Assembly (NCBI RefSeq): GCF_003364335.1 | Contig: NZ_NXLX01000013.1 | Location: 1 to 45,355 of the forward strand | Origin: Helicobacter anseris | Lineage (GTDB): Bacteria; Campylobacterota; Campylobacteria; Campylobacterales; Helicobacteraceae | DNA length: 45,355 nt | Reading direction: 5' to 3' | Shown: positions 33,564 to 42,433 of the stretch, piece after piece | How positions within the stretch are numbered: position 1 is the stretch's first letter | Layout of the letters: each line of letters begins with the position of its first letter | The notes under the pieces: generated by a model | The model's database searches: none | Seen by the model: the letters and a program-made list of their open reading frames with translations, nothing else | What the model was told of the DNA's origin: nothing | Position numbers and translations under genes: made by a program

Positions 33564-34547
33564 ATGAAAAAATACACACCCAAAACAAAAGAAGAATTGC
33601 GAACATTGTGCAATGATCTATCAATCAATCTTGGAGATATTGATACCTCACTCATTACTGATATGAACAAATTGTTTTTTAATACTAAGAGAATGAATTT
33701 CAGTGGTATTGAAAACTGGAATGTTAGTAATGTAGAGGATATGGCATTTATGTTCTTTCATTGCAATAGCTTCAATGCTGATTTATCCAAATGGGATACT
33801 AGCAATGTGAAGAATATGGCATTTATGTTTTATTGTTGCAATAGCTTTACTTCTGATCTCTCCAAGTGGGATACTAGCAATGTAGAGGATATGTCTTATA
33901 TGTTCTGTTGGTGCAAAAACTTCACTTCAGATCTCTCCGATTGGAATGTGAGTAATGTAAAGAATATGTATAGTATATTTTCTAATTGCAATAGCTTCAC
34001 TTCAGATTTATCTAGGTGGAATGTCAGCAATGTAGAGAATATGGCATTTATGTTTTATTGTTGCAATAGCTTTACTTCAGATCTCTCCAAATGGGACACT
34101 AGTAAAGTAAAGACTATGGCTTATATGTTCCGTTGGTGCAAAAACTTCACTTCAGATCTCTCCGATTGGAATGTGAGTAATGTAAAGAATATGTATAGTA
34201 TATTTTCTAATTGCAATAGCTTCACTTCAGATTTATCTAGGTGGGATACTAGTAATGTAAGAGATATGAATAGTATGTTCTATTTTTGCAATAGCTTCAC
34301 TTCAGATCTCTCCAAATGGGATACTAGCAGTGTTAAAGATATGGCTTATATGTTTTCTAATTGCAAAAATTTCACTTCGGATTTATCCAAGTGGGATACT
34401 AGCAAGGTAGAGACTATGCGTGAAATGTTTTCTAATTGCAATAGCTTCAATGCTGATTTATCCAAATGGGATACTAGCAAGGTAGAGAATATGCGTGGAA
34501 TGTTTGATGATATTCCAGGATATATCAAGCCAAATTGGTGTGAATAA
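33564..34547 (+). CDS. DUF285 / BspA-like repeat protein (11 repeats)
   Basis: I start the gene at ATG 33564, after AAAGGAAAAAAGAA and matching the MKYTPKTKKEL start of the other copies; an in-frame ATG at 33534 would add ten residues without a Shine-Dalgarno. The 327-residue protein has a cap, 11 units of 25 residues, several in the WDTS-x-V variant, and the common end. An internal block of three units (225 bp) is nearly duplicated (around 33902 and 34127). There is no signal peptide. Leader A follows its stop codon directly, as it does after the gene at 1-1131. Confidence 0.85.
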   Translation: MKKYTPKTKEELRTLCNDLSINLGDIDTSLITDMNKLFFNTKRMNFSGIENWNVSNVEDMAFMFFHCNSFNADLSKWDTSNVKNMAFMFYCCNSFTSDLSKWDTSNVEDMSYMFCWCKNFTSDLSDWNVSNVKNMYSIFSNCNSFTSDLSRWNVSNVENMAFMFYCCNSFTSDLSKWDTSKVKTMAYMFRWCKNFTSDLSDWNVSNVKNMYSIFSNCNSFTSDLSRWDTSNVRDMNSMFYFCNSFTSDLSKWDTSSVKDMAYMFSNCKNFTSDLSKWDTSKVETMREMFSNCNSFNADLSKWDTSKVENMRGMFDDIPGYIKPNWCE

Positions 34548-34550
34548 TAA

Positions 34551-34677
34551 ATCCTTTAAAAAGGACAGATTGAGCTTTAAGTTGAGTGCTTAGACACTTT
34601 AATGACTATTGGAAAGCAATAGATGAGTTTTCCAATAGGGAAGCTCTCTTTGTTTTCGCACATATAAAGGATAGAAA
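34551..34677 (+). promoter_or_regulatory. Structured leader RNA, type A, copy 2
   Basis: The sequence is identical over 127 nt to 1132-1258: anti-SD ATCCTTTA (34551-34558), three-way junction, SD TAAAGGAT (34665-34672). Here it precedes the RecT/Bet gene that opens the DNA-processing operon, so switching the leader would control recombination and replication functions. Confidence 0.6.
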
Positions 34678-35658
34678 ATGGAAAATTTAGAAAAAATATT
34701 AAATGATTATGTCGTTGCTACGCTAAAAAGTAATAATTGTATAGATTACAAGGATTCTTTTGAAGTGCAATCTTTTATTAGGACTGCTTTGAAATATCAA
34801 TTAGATCCTTATTTAAAGGATATATATTTGATACCAACAAAAAAATATAGAAATGTGAATGGAAATAATGTGTTTGACGGATACACTTTTCAATCTATCG
34901 TTAGCTATCATAAATATGTTGAGGCAGCCCAAAACACTGGATTATTAAACGGTATCTCTAGTGAGTATTTTTTTGTAAATAATCAGCTAGAAAAAATCGT
35001 CGTAACAATCCATAAAAAAGGTTGTGAAAAACCATTCCTACATACTGTTTATTTGGACGAATATGTTCTTGATACTAAGATTTGGAGAACAAAGCCTAAA
35101 ACAATGCTAAACAAGATTGCTCTTGTTCAAGCACTAAGAATAGCATTTCAAATTCGGTTGCCATACATTTTTGAGGAAATCGAAAACTGCGATAATCCTA
35201 ATGCGAGCGTTGATACAACCCCCATTGAAAAAGTTAATTTTTATGATTTTGAAAAATACTTTAATTCCATAGGAATAGGATTAAAGCTTGTTGGCAATTT
35301 TGTTGTTGCCTATGGCATTGGAGATAAAAATCTTTATACACAATCACATATTTTGAAAAGTAATAACTTTGTATTTGACAAAGAAGTTGGTATTTGGAAA
35401 AAACACAAGGAAAATTTTTCTTTTGAAGCAAAAACTATAAAAACGGTTCAAAGTCCTAGCATTGCTTTTATCAAAGATGGTTTGGAAAAAAACAAGATCG
35501 ATTTTGACTTCAAAGTCATTAAAGGAATTGGTTATTTTTCTGTTCCATTGAAAGATAATGAGTTAGACAAAGAACAAAGAAAGTTTTTAGATGATTGTTG
35601 CTTTCATTTTTATGAAAATAAGTCTTTGTTTGGTTTAAAAATTGAAGGAGCGGCATAA
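34678..35658 (+). CDS. recT: RecT/Bet-family single-strand annealing protein
   Basis: The 326-residue protein has ALKYQLDPYLKDIYLIP (residues 38-54) and QSIVSYHKYVEAAQNTG, matching the RecT/Redbeta 'L-D-P-f-x-k-x-I-Y ... I-x-s-i-d-G-Y-x-x-i-A-e-r-t-G' region. The later KIWRTKPKTMLNKIALVQAL and RIAFQIRLPYIFEE match the 'W-x-x-x-P-x-x-M-L-x-K-x-A-x-x-q-A-l-R-x-A-F' helix. These proteins anneal single strands during phage and ICE recombination with a partner exonuclease, here the nuclease at 37632. The C-terminal 130 residues are not part of the core. It overlaps the next gene by one base. Confidence 0.8.
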   Translation: MENLEKILNDYVVATLKSNNCIDYKDSFEVQSFIRTALKYQLDPYLKDIYLIPTKKYRNVNGNNVFDGYTFQSIVSYHKYVEAAQNTGLLNGISSEYFFVNNQLEKIVVTIHKKGCEKPFLHTVYLDEYVLDTKIWRTKPKTMLNKIALVQALRIAFQIRLPYIFEEIENCDNPNASVDTTPIEKVNFYDFEKYFNSIGIGLKLVGNFVVAYGIGDKNLYTQSHILKSNNFVFDKEVGIWKKHKENFSFEAKTIKTVQSPSIAFIKDGLEKNKIDFDFKVIKGIGYFSVPLKDNELDKEQRKFLDDCCFHFYENKSLFGLKIEGAA

Positions 35659-36644
35659 TGGAATATCAAACCTTATATCAAGGTGCTGAGGCTAGTATTG
35701 CTCTATTGCAAAAATATGGTTTTAATTTTCATAAAATAGGATCAAGATATTTTTTTGCATTACGAGATGAAAGAACACCATCAGCTACAATTAATCAGAA
35801 TGGTTCTATTCACGATTTTGGAAGTGGTTTTCACGGAAGCGTATATGATGTTTTAGAAATATCAAATAAGCTACCATCTGGTATGAGTAAGGGCGAAGCT
35901 CTGAAATTTGTTAGAGAAGAACTGTTTTCACTTATTGGAGTAGATTTAAAAATTTATAACTTCTCAGAAACTAAGAATAATGCGAATAATTCAAAAAAGA
36001 TACTTGATTTAGAATGGTTCAAAAAAACCTTTTTAAGTGAAAATCTTTTTAAAGAAGAAGCTTATCTTAGGCTATTGAAAAAAACAATCACAAGCACCAA
36101 TGATATGGAAAAAATCTTTGAAACTGCAAAAAAGTTTCATATTGGATACTCAAAGCCTTTTGGCAATGATGAATACGATAGATTGGTTATGCCAATTTTA
36201 GATTTTGAAAATAATATTGTTACGCTGTGGAAATATAACCCTTTTGCCCCTAGTGAAAAGAAACTTCTTTTTTTAAAAGGAAGAAATCGAGGAGCGTTTA
36301 ATACTCAAGCACTCAAAGAAACAAATGAGCAAATAGTTCTTGTTTGTGAGGGTGAGAAAGATGTGTTGAATGCTTATGCTAGAAATTTAGTTGCAGTTAC
36401 ACCTGGTGGAGCTACATCTACTTTTAAAGAAGAGGTTTTACCTCTTTTTAAGGACAAGAGAGTTTTATGTATCGGAGACTATGATGATGCTGGAATGAAT
36501 TTTAACTTCAGAAATGCGTTGTTATTGCGGAAATATACAAAAAAAGTTTCAGTAGCAAATTGGAATTGCAGTGTTTCAAAAGAAATGCTTTTTAAAGGTT
36601 TTGACCTTAGCAATTACTTTGAGATGAAAAAAGGCGTTGCCTAA
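35658..36644 (+). CDS. Toprim-domain primase-like protein
   Basis: The 328-residue protein has an N-terminal part (FFALRDERTPSATINQNGSI, then HDFGSGFHGSVYDVLE) that is primase zinc-domain-like in fold pattern but lacks the CHC2 cysteines. The C-terminal Toprim domain shows VLVCEGEKDVLNAYA (metal-binding Glu) and VLCIGDYDDAGMN (D-x-D) with the GG-A-T-S connection. This is the arrangement of DnaG/gp4-type or element-encoded primases; a full RNA polymerase core between them is short. It could prime the transferred strand in the recipient. It starts within TAATG, coupled to the annealing protein. Confidence 0.8.
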   Translation: MEYQTLYQGAEASIALLQKYGFNFHKIGSRYFFALRDERTPSATINQNGSIHDFGSGFHGSVYDVLEISNKLPSGMSKGEALKFVREELFSLIGVDLKIYNFSETKNNANNSKKILDLEWFKKTFLSENLFKEEAYLRLLKKTITSTNDMEKIFETAKKFHIGYSKPFGNDEYDRLVMPILDFENNIVTLWKYNPFAPSEKKLLFLKGRNRGAFNTQALKETNEQIVLVCEGEKDVLNAYARNLVAVTPGGATSTFKEEVLPLFKDKRVLCIGDYDDAGMNFNFRNALLLRKYTKKVSVANWNCSVSKEMLFKGFDLSNYFEMKKGVA

Positions 36645-36681
36645 AAATATAAAAAATTAAAAAAAATCAAGGAGATTAACA

Positions 36682-37104
36682 ATGTTTAACAAGGTAATTT
36701 TATTAGGAAATTTGACAAAAGATGTGGAATTAAAGCATTTGCCAAGTGGTATGGCTACTTGTATTATTAGTGTTGCGACAAATCGTAAAACAAAAAAACA
36801 AGATGGCAGTATTCACGAGGAAACTTGCTTTATTGATTGTAAGCTTTTTGGAAGATATGCAGAAATTGCAAAACAATATTTGATGAAAGGCTCAAGACTT
36901 CATTTGGAAGGCAGACTTACTTATGAAACTTGGACAGATCAACAGGGAGTAAAAAAATCAAAACATATTATCGTTTGTGAAAGTTTAAGGCTTATTGATA
37001 AGATAGCTCAAAACTCTACACAGCAAACACCACAGAATAATCAAGGTGTTATGCAAGGGCAAATGCCTCCAATCGATATTAATGAAGATGAAATTCCTTT
37101 CTAA
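36682..37104 (+). CDS. ssb: Single-stranded DNA-binding protein
   Basis: The 140-residue protein has an OB-fold opening ([20 protein letters not shown]), then [36 protein letters not shown] and a Gln/Pro-rich linker ending in the DEIPF tip used by SSB partners. The Shine-Dalgarno is CAAGGAG. It should coat single-stranded DNA for the RecT, primase and nuclease products. The following intergenic region holds leader C. Confidence 0.9.
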   Translation: MFNKVILLGNLTKDVELKHLPSGMATCIISVATNRKTKKQDGSIHEETCFIDCKLFGRYAEIAKQYLMKGSRLHLEGRLTYETWTDQQGVKKSKHIIVCESLRLIDKIAQNSTQQTPQNNQGVMQGQMPPIDINEDEIPF

Positions 37105-37241
37105 TCTTATATCAAACTTCTAAAAAAATTATATTGCTTCAGCCCGAGTTGGGAAGATTATATGAAATAACTTCCCAGCAGGGTAGTTATCTCTATTCTT
37201 CCTTATTTAATTCAATCAGAAATTTAAATAAAGGAAAAAAA
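37105..37241 (+). promoter_or_regulatory. Structured leader RNA, type C (related in plan to type B)
   Basis: A stable hairpin, GTTGGGAAG (37149-37157) with CTTCCCAGC (37171-37179), is extended by CCC/GGG. GGAAGA (37152-37157) can also pair with TCTTCC (37197-37202). CCTTATTTAA (37201-37210) can pair with the A/T-rich segment ending at the Shine-Dalgarno AAAGG (37230-37234). The order GGAAGA ... TCTTCC-TTATTT ... AAAGGA-ATG is the same plan as leader B, with little sequence identity elsewhere, so the two look like members of one RNA class. Confidence 0.5.
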
Positions 37242-37622
37242 ATGAAAACAATTTTATTAAGTGCAGAAAATATTTTAGGTGGTTTATTTCAATTATTCTC
37301 TAAAGAAGATATGGAGAAAAAGTTTTTTGAAAAGACGCTTGTTTTTGAAGACAAAGATTATCAGGGTAACCAAGTTATTTTGAGAATTAATGCTTTCAAT
37401 CGTCCTTGCTTAGAGCAAATCGATAAAACAACAAATGAAAAATATTCTGTTCAGTTTTTTGGAGAAAACAGAACAGAAATCTTTGCAGAGGCTTTATCCG
37501 AGTTTTTATTATGGCTAAAAGATTTTTCTCTTAGAGAAAATGAGTTAAAAGAAGACGGAAATGTTGGAATTTATCCTTTGATTGAAGAGGAAAAACATAG
37601 TATTAAAGAAACACTTTTTTAA
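37242..37622 (+). CDS. Hypothetical protein (126 aa) of the DNA-processing operon
   Basis: I choose ATG 37242 because AAAGGAAAA lies just upstream and because the in-frame upstream region is the structured leader C. The product, MKTILLSAENILGGLFQLFS onward, is small, acidic and probably cytoplasmic, without a motif I recognise. It lies between SSB and the nuclease (gap 9 nt), suggesting a role in the same DNA-processing pathway. Confidence 0.65.
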   Translation: MKTILLSAENILGGLFQLFSKEDMEKKFFEKTLVFEDKDYQGNQVILRINAFNRPCLEQIDKTTNEKYSVQFFGENRTEIFAEALSEFLLWLKDFSLRENELKEDGNVGIYPLIEEEKHSIKETLF

Positions 37623-37631
37623 GGGGAACAA

Positions 37632-38576
37632 ATGAAACTAACACTAGAAAATAATTTTGAAGAAATTTTTGCTCAAGGATTAAAAAAACATTCAGAAGAA
37701 CAAACTCTAAAAACACTTGGAGACAGAAGTCTGTATGTAGGAAGTAGCGATGTTGGTAATTGCTTGAAAAAAGTATGTTTTTCTAAAGTTTATGGAGAAG
37801 AACATAATACCAATCAGTTACTTATCTTTGAGAGAGGGCACTTGGCAGAAACAATTATAAAAAATATTCTTTTATCTCAGAAAATTGAATTTGAGGAGCA
37901 AAAGACAATAAAAGGAGAAGATGAATTTAATTTCATCAAAACCCATATTGATTTTTATATTCCTGATGAAGATTTACTTATAGAGGTAAAAAGCTCAAAC
38001 ACACTTCCTGATAATCCATATAACTCTTGGATACAACAAGTTCAGTTACAAATGGGTATTGGCAAAATTTCAAAAGCAAAAATTATTTGCTTTGATTTAA
38101 ATAGTGGAAAATATAAGGTTTTTGAAAATATTCTTTTTAATGACTTTATATTCCAGAAGTGTCTTGAGAGAGCTAGTAAAATTTATAATTTTCTGCAAAA
38201 TAAAGAGGAAATGCCAAATGGTGAAATTACACAGCTTTGTGCATATTGTCCATTTAGAGATAGATGTAGCGAGTTTTGTAGTCAGAAAGCAGTTGTAGAT
38301 AAAAGTATGATTGATTCTATTATTGATTTGAAAAACAAAGAAGCTGATAAAAAAGCTTTGGAGGAACAAATCAAACATCAGAAAAAGATTGTGCTTGATT
38401 TTTGCAATAATGCAGATGTTAAGAAAATCGTTGAAAAAGATCTAAGTTTGACTGTGTGTAATTATCCTGGCAGAGAAACAATTGATATAGAAAAAGCAAA
38501 AAAAATACTTCCTCAGAAGCTTTTAGACATCTTGGTTAAAAAAGGTGAAGCTACTCAGTTTTTGAGAATATCTTAG
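37632..38576 (+). CDS. Cas4/RecB-like PD-(D/E)XK exonuclease with iron-sulfur cluster
   Basis: The 314-residue protein has an early Cys pair in GNCLKKVCF, nuclease core residues in THIDFYIPDEDLLIEVKSS (D ... E-V-K), a helix with QQVQLQM, and a C-terminal cluster CAYCPFRDRC plus one more Cys (EFCSQK). That is the Cas4/AddB-type layout in which a 4Fe-4S cluster staples the fold. With the RecT-type protein it would form an exonuclease-annealase pair. There are no Cas genes or CRISPR here, so a CRISPR role is not implied. Confidence 0.8.
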   Translation: MKLTLENNFEEIFAQGLKKHSEEQTLKTLGDRSLYVGSSDVGNCLKKVCFSKVYGEEHNTNQLLIFERGHLAETIIKNILLSQKIEFEEQKTIKGEDEFNFIKTHIDFYIPDEDLLIEVKSSNTLPDNPYNSWIQQVQLQMGIGKISKAKIICFDLNSGKYKVFENILFNDFIFQKCLERASKIYNFLQNKEEMPNGEITQLCAYCPFRDRCSEFCSQKAVVDKSMIDSIIDLKNKEADKKALEEQIKHQKKIVLDFCNNADVKKIVEKDLSLTVCNYPGRETIDIEKAKKILPQKLLDILVKKGEATQFLRIS

Positions 38577-38600
38577 TATTTATGCTTAAAAGGAAAAAAT

Positions 38601-39176
38601 ATGGAAAAAATGCAAATAAAAAAATTAATTATGATTGCTTTAGGTTTTGAGGAAAGCGTTGAGCGAGAAATCCAAAACATCAATGGAGAAATATCGTTTA
38701 TGAGAAGTGCTTCTGATAATAAAGATAGTTTTAATAGTTATTTGGAGCAAAAAAAAGGCAGTGTCTTTTCAAAAATTGCTTATGCAAATGAATTGTTAAG
38801 TGAATTGAAAGAAGAAATTGATCTTATTGCTCAAAAAACTAGCTTTAACAATGTAACCGAAGAAACAAAGCAATCAACCGAACAAGATAATGAAGAAAAA
38901 TATAGTCTTTCTGCATTTTTTAGTTTTGAAAACAAAAACAAAAATGAAGAAATGGTTAATCTATTCAGGCAGAAACTCTCGGAGTTTGGCTTTTTTGATG
39001 TTAATATCAATATCACAGAGCAAAAAGAACAAGATAATGAAGAAGTTTTTCTTTTTGAAGCTTGTGCCGTTTATGAGTTTTCATATAGAAAGGATAAATT
39101 GACAGACTATGAAAAAGATATGAGAAAAAAATTAAGTGAGAATTTTAAATCTTTTAAAGATCTAAAAATTTTCTAA
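38601..39176 (+). CDS. Hypothetical protein (191 aa)
   Basis: The Shine-Dalgarno is AAAAGGAAAA. It is a charged, largely helical protein; residues 1-75 are helix-rich, residues 80-100 a Gln/Glu-rich linker, and the rest mixed. There is no signal peptide, membrane segment or catalytic motif that I recognise. It lies 24 nt after the nuclease gene in the DNA-processing operon and is followed directly by leader B copy 2. Confidence 0.6.
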   Translation: MEKMQIKKLIMIALGFEESVEREIQNINGEISFMRSASDNKDSFNSYLEQKKGSVFSKIAYANELLSELKEEIDLIAQKTSFNNVTEETKQSTEQDNEEKYSLSAFFSFENKNKNEEMVNLFRQKLSEFGFFDVNINITEQKEQDNEEVFLFEACAVYEFSYRKDKLTDYEKDMRKKLSENFKSFKDLKIF

Positions 39177-39281
39177 ATTTGTTAATCCGCTGTAGGTGGG
39201 AAGATTTTTGTTTTTCTGCCTACGCAGATTAACTCATAAAATCTTCCTTATTTTATTTTGAAAAATAATTAAGGAAAAATA
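39177..39281 (+). promoter_or_regulatory. Structured leader RNA, type B, copy 2
   Basis: The same sequence and fold as 2135-2238: loop GGAAGATTTT (39199-39208), downstream AAAATCTTCC (39238-39247), and an SD hairpin. It precedes the helicase gene at 39282. Confidence 0.6.
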
Positions 39282-41739
39282 ATGTTTAATTTAGAAAAAA
39301 TAATAAATAACATCAGAGATTTTGATGATAACTTTGGAATTGCAAGAGAACATATTGAAACAAAGTCATTATCTGATTTTGTTAATAATAATTCTCAAGT
39401 GATTTACTCAGAACTACAAAAAGCTCTGAATACCAGTTTTTCTGGTTTAGAAAATCCTGAGAAGTATAGAAGAATTGCTGAAGTTTTAAAATCCCTAGAT
39501 ATTGTCCCATATCCGAGACAAGCTAGACTAATTGCTGCAGCTATTGAACACTTCTCAAGAGAAAAAAATCTTCTTATTTCCTCTGAAATGGGAACAGGTA
39601 AAACTTTGATGTCTATATCTATTGTTTTTACTTATATGTATTTACATAGAAAATCTGGCAATATTGCTTTACTTTGCCCAAATCACTTAAAAAAGAAGTG
39701 GGAAGATGAGATTAATAAGATTTTTGGAAAAAGCTTTAAAAATATTGAAGTGATTCAAGTAAAAAATGGTGCAGAGATTTTAAAGTTTAAAGGAAAAGAA
39801 AATAAAAACACCATTAGGTTTTTTTATCTTTTCTAAAGAAACTGCTAAATTGGGTTACCTATTGAGCGAACCTATGCCACCAAAAGTTGATATTACTGCA
39901 TTCTCTGCTGAAGATAAAACCCCTATATCTTGTAAATGTCGCTATTGTGGCACTGCATATTCTTTTGAGGAATTGGAAAAGAATAGGCTTAAAATCAAAA
40001 GCAGAGTTTTTGACAAAATATGCAAACATTCAAAAATAACCCCTATTGAAAATTTTAAGGCTGAAAATTTAACTTGCCAAAAATGTTTATTGCAAGAGAA
40101 TGCAAAAAAATCAAATTATAGTTTTAAGCACTCTTTGCAAAATAAAGGTTTTTTAAAGACCTCTTCTGCAAGAAAAGTAAGTTTTGCTAGAGCAGTGAAA
40201 CAGCTACCAAAAGGATTTTTTGAATTCTTCATAGCTGATGAAGTGCATCAAATGAAAGGCGATACTGGTATTGGAGAAGCATTTGCAAGAATATCTATTC
40301 ATTCTAAAAGAACAATAGGCTTAACTGGAACTCTACTAAATGGCTATGCTTCAAGCTTATTTTACATTTTGTATAGACTTTTTCCTCATTTGATGAAAAA
40401 ACATATCAAAATTGATTATAAAAATGGAGTTAGCAAATTTGTAGATAGATTCGGTGGTTATGAATATGCTATGAAAAAAGCTGAAAAAGACGAAACTGCT
40501 AAGGGTAAAATTGTTAAGAAAAGTGAGAATTTAATTAAAGCTTCTGAAAGAGCTGTTATCAATCCGATAATGATTAAAATTCTTTTAGGATATATTTTGT
40601 TTTTGAGAATTGATGAGATGAATATTCCTTTGCCTGATTATTCTGAAAGCATAATTACTGTCCCACTTGAATCTGAAATATCCAGACCTTATGGTAATTT
40701 CATTGGTGAAATGCTTGACGCCATAATTATTGGAAAAAGCTCACTGCTTGGTGCTTTTTGTAATTATGGACTTTCTATACCAGATAATCCATCAAAAATG
40801 GTTGAATATTGCTGTAAAGATGGAGAAACTTTTTATTATTATCCAATAGTAGATGAAAACTACATAACCAATAAAGAAAAAGAATTGATAAAAATTACTA
40901 AAGAAGAGCTGTCCCAATCAAGGAAGGTTTTGATTTACTGCACTTTTGTTGAAAATCTAGGTAGATTAGAAAGCATATTGAGCAAAGATGAAAACTTTTC
41001 AGGACAAACAATTAAGGTATTATCTAGTGATGTTCCATCTGAAAACAGAGAAGAATGGATTAAGAAAAATCCTTGCGATGTGTTAATTACAAATCCTAAA
41101 CTTGTTGAAACTGGTTTAGATCTTTTGGAGTATCCAACCATCATCTTTTACCAAACTGGTTATGAAACTTCTGTTTTAAAACAAGCTAGTAGAAGATCTT
41201 GGAGGATAGGGCAGAAAAATGAATGTAAAGTTTATTTTTTGACCTACGCAGATACTGCACAGCACAAGTCAATTAGATTAATGTCTAAAAAAATTAAAGC
41301 TGCTAATGATTTAGAGGGGAGATTATCCACTGCTGAGGATTTAGCTTCTTTAGAAGAAGAAAATAATTTACAAAAAGCTCTTGTAGAAGCTCTTTTGAAA
41401 AAAGATAGCGTAGAGTCTGGAGATGATGTTTCTAAATGGACTTTTACTCCTCGTGAGTTAGATAATTTTGAAAGATTTTTTCAAGATGAAGTTAAGAAAA
41501 TATCTCTTGATTACGAATTCTTAATGAAAAAAGAGAAAGATGATGATAAAAAAGCTGATGAAAATATCCAAGAAATCTCTTTGGTTAGAACTACTCATAA
41601 AGAAGAAATATACACAGAAATGGAATCTTTATTTAAAGATGAAAAATCTGAAGATGAAAGTATGAAGTATGTTAGGACTATCGAGGTAATGGATAGAAAA
41701 ACAAAAAACACATATGCACAATTAGTGTTTGATTTTTAA
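39282..41739 (+). pseudogene. SNF2-type DEXH helicase, reading frame broken at a T7 run (possible phase variation)
   Basis: Reading from ATG 39282, motif I (SEMGTGKT) and motif Ia are present, then the frame stops at 39834-39836. The next frame carries the remainder: a Cys cluster (CKCRYCGTAY, later CQKC), motif II DEVHQM, motif III LTGT, and a C-terminal helicase domain with LITNPKLVETGLDLLE and the SNF2-like QASRRSWRIGQK. If one T is removed from the seven at 39819-39825, the frames join as TIRFFIFSKETAKLG and a protein of about 815 residues results. This may be a true frameshift, a phase-variable tract or a sequencing error. Every other helicase motif is intact, so decay is recent. Confidence 0.75.
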
Positions 41740-41751
41740 TAAGGATAAAAA

Positions 41752-42339
41752 ATGGAAAATATAGAAAGAAAAAAATTAGGGCAAGTTGTTTATGATAAAA
41801 CTTCGGCAATGCTATTAGATTACCTAAAGGTAAAAGGAAAAATTGTATTTCTACAAATTTTTGGACAAAGTCAAGTTGTTAGAAGAATTTCAAGAAAGAT
41901 ACAAGTTTCCTCTACTAAGGGTAAAAATAGTGAGGTTCAGTTTTTCTTTAACACAGAAACAGGAGAAAGCACCTATGGTGTTTTTGATGTAGGCTCTAGT
42001 GGATTTTTTTGTAAAGATGTAGATCTTAATATCTATCAAAATCACTCTGCTTTTCTGTTGGCAAAAACTGCAGATATGGAAAATATGAATTCCATATTCT
42101 TTTACAGAGAAAAAAATGATTTTGAAGCTTTTAAAGAATGGATTTTTCAATTACCTATTCCTATTCCAAAGGAAGATGATTTTTTGTTTGTTTTAAAACA
42201 AATTCTCACAGAGTTTAATCTCATTTCTTTTTATAGCTCTTTTTACAAACAAGTTTCTGCAATTTATGCAGAAGAAAAGTTATTTAATAATAAGTTTGCG
42301 TGTTTGAGAAATTGCATTGAGCAAATTTTGAAAAACTAA
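41752..42339 (+). CDS. Hypothetical protein (195 aa)
   Basis: The gene starts 12 nt after the helicase end with AAGGA as Shine-Dalgarno. It is a mixed alpha/beta soluble protein with a Lys/Arg-rich segment (RRISRKIQVSS) that might bind nucleic acid, and no motif I recognise. Aromatic residues are abundant (Phe, Tyr), as in several unknowns of this element. A terminator-like hairpin follows at once (42344-42391). Confidence 0.6.
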   Translation: MENIERKKLGQVVYDKTSAMLLDYLKVKGKIVFLQIFGQSQVVRRISRKIQVSSTKGKNSEVQFFFNTETGESTYGVFDVGSSGFFCKDVDLNIYQNHSAFLLAKTADMENMNSIFFYREKNDFEAFKEWIFQLPIPIPKEDDFLFVLKQILTEFNLISFYSSFYKQVSAIYAEEKLFNNKFACLRNCIEQILKN

Positions 42340-42343
42340 TTTA

Positions 42344-42395
42344 CCCCCAATATACAGGGACATTAAAAAATCCCTGTGGGGTGCTTTTTTTGTCC
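42344..42395 (+). terminator. Terminator / antiterminator pair
   Basis: The terminator stem is CAGGGA (42355-42360)/TCCCTG (42371-42376), extended by CCCC (42344-42347)/GGGG (42378-42381), followed by seven T (42385-42391). An alternative stem pairs GGACA (42358-42362) with TGTCC (42391-42395) and six A (42365-42370) with six T (42385-42390). It uses the terminator bases, so the two are exclusive. It separates the helicase unit from the methyltransferase gene. Confidence 0.55.
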
Positions 42396-42433
42396 TTGAT
42401 ATTGAAAAAAATAAAAAATATAAAGGATAAAAA

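Noticed and set aside
37134-37241. Upstream TTG start that would lengthen the 126-aa protein by 36 residues
   Set aside because: No Shine-Dalgarno there, the added segment lies in the structured leader C, and ATG 37242 has AAAGGA directly upstream.
37632-38576. CRISPR-associated Cas4
   Set aside because: The fold motifs fit Cas4-like nucleases in general, but there is no array or other cas gene, and the gene sits with an annealing protein.
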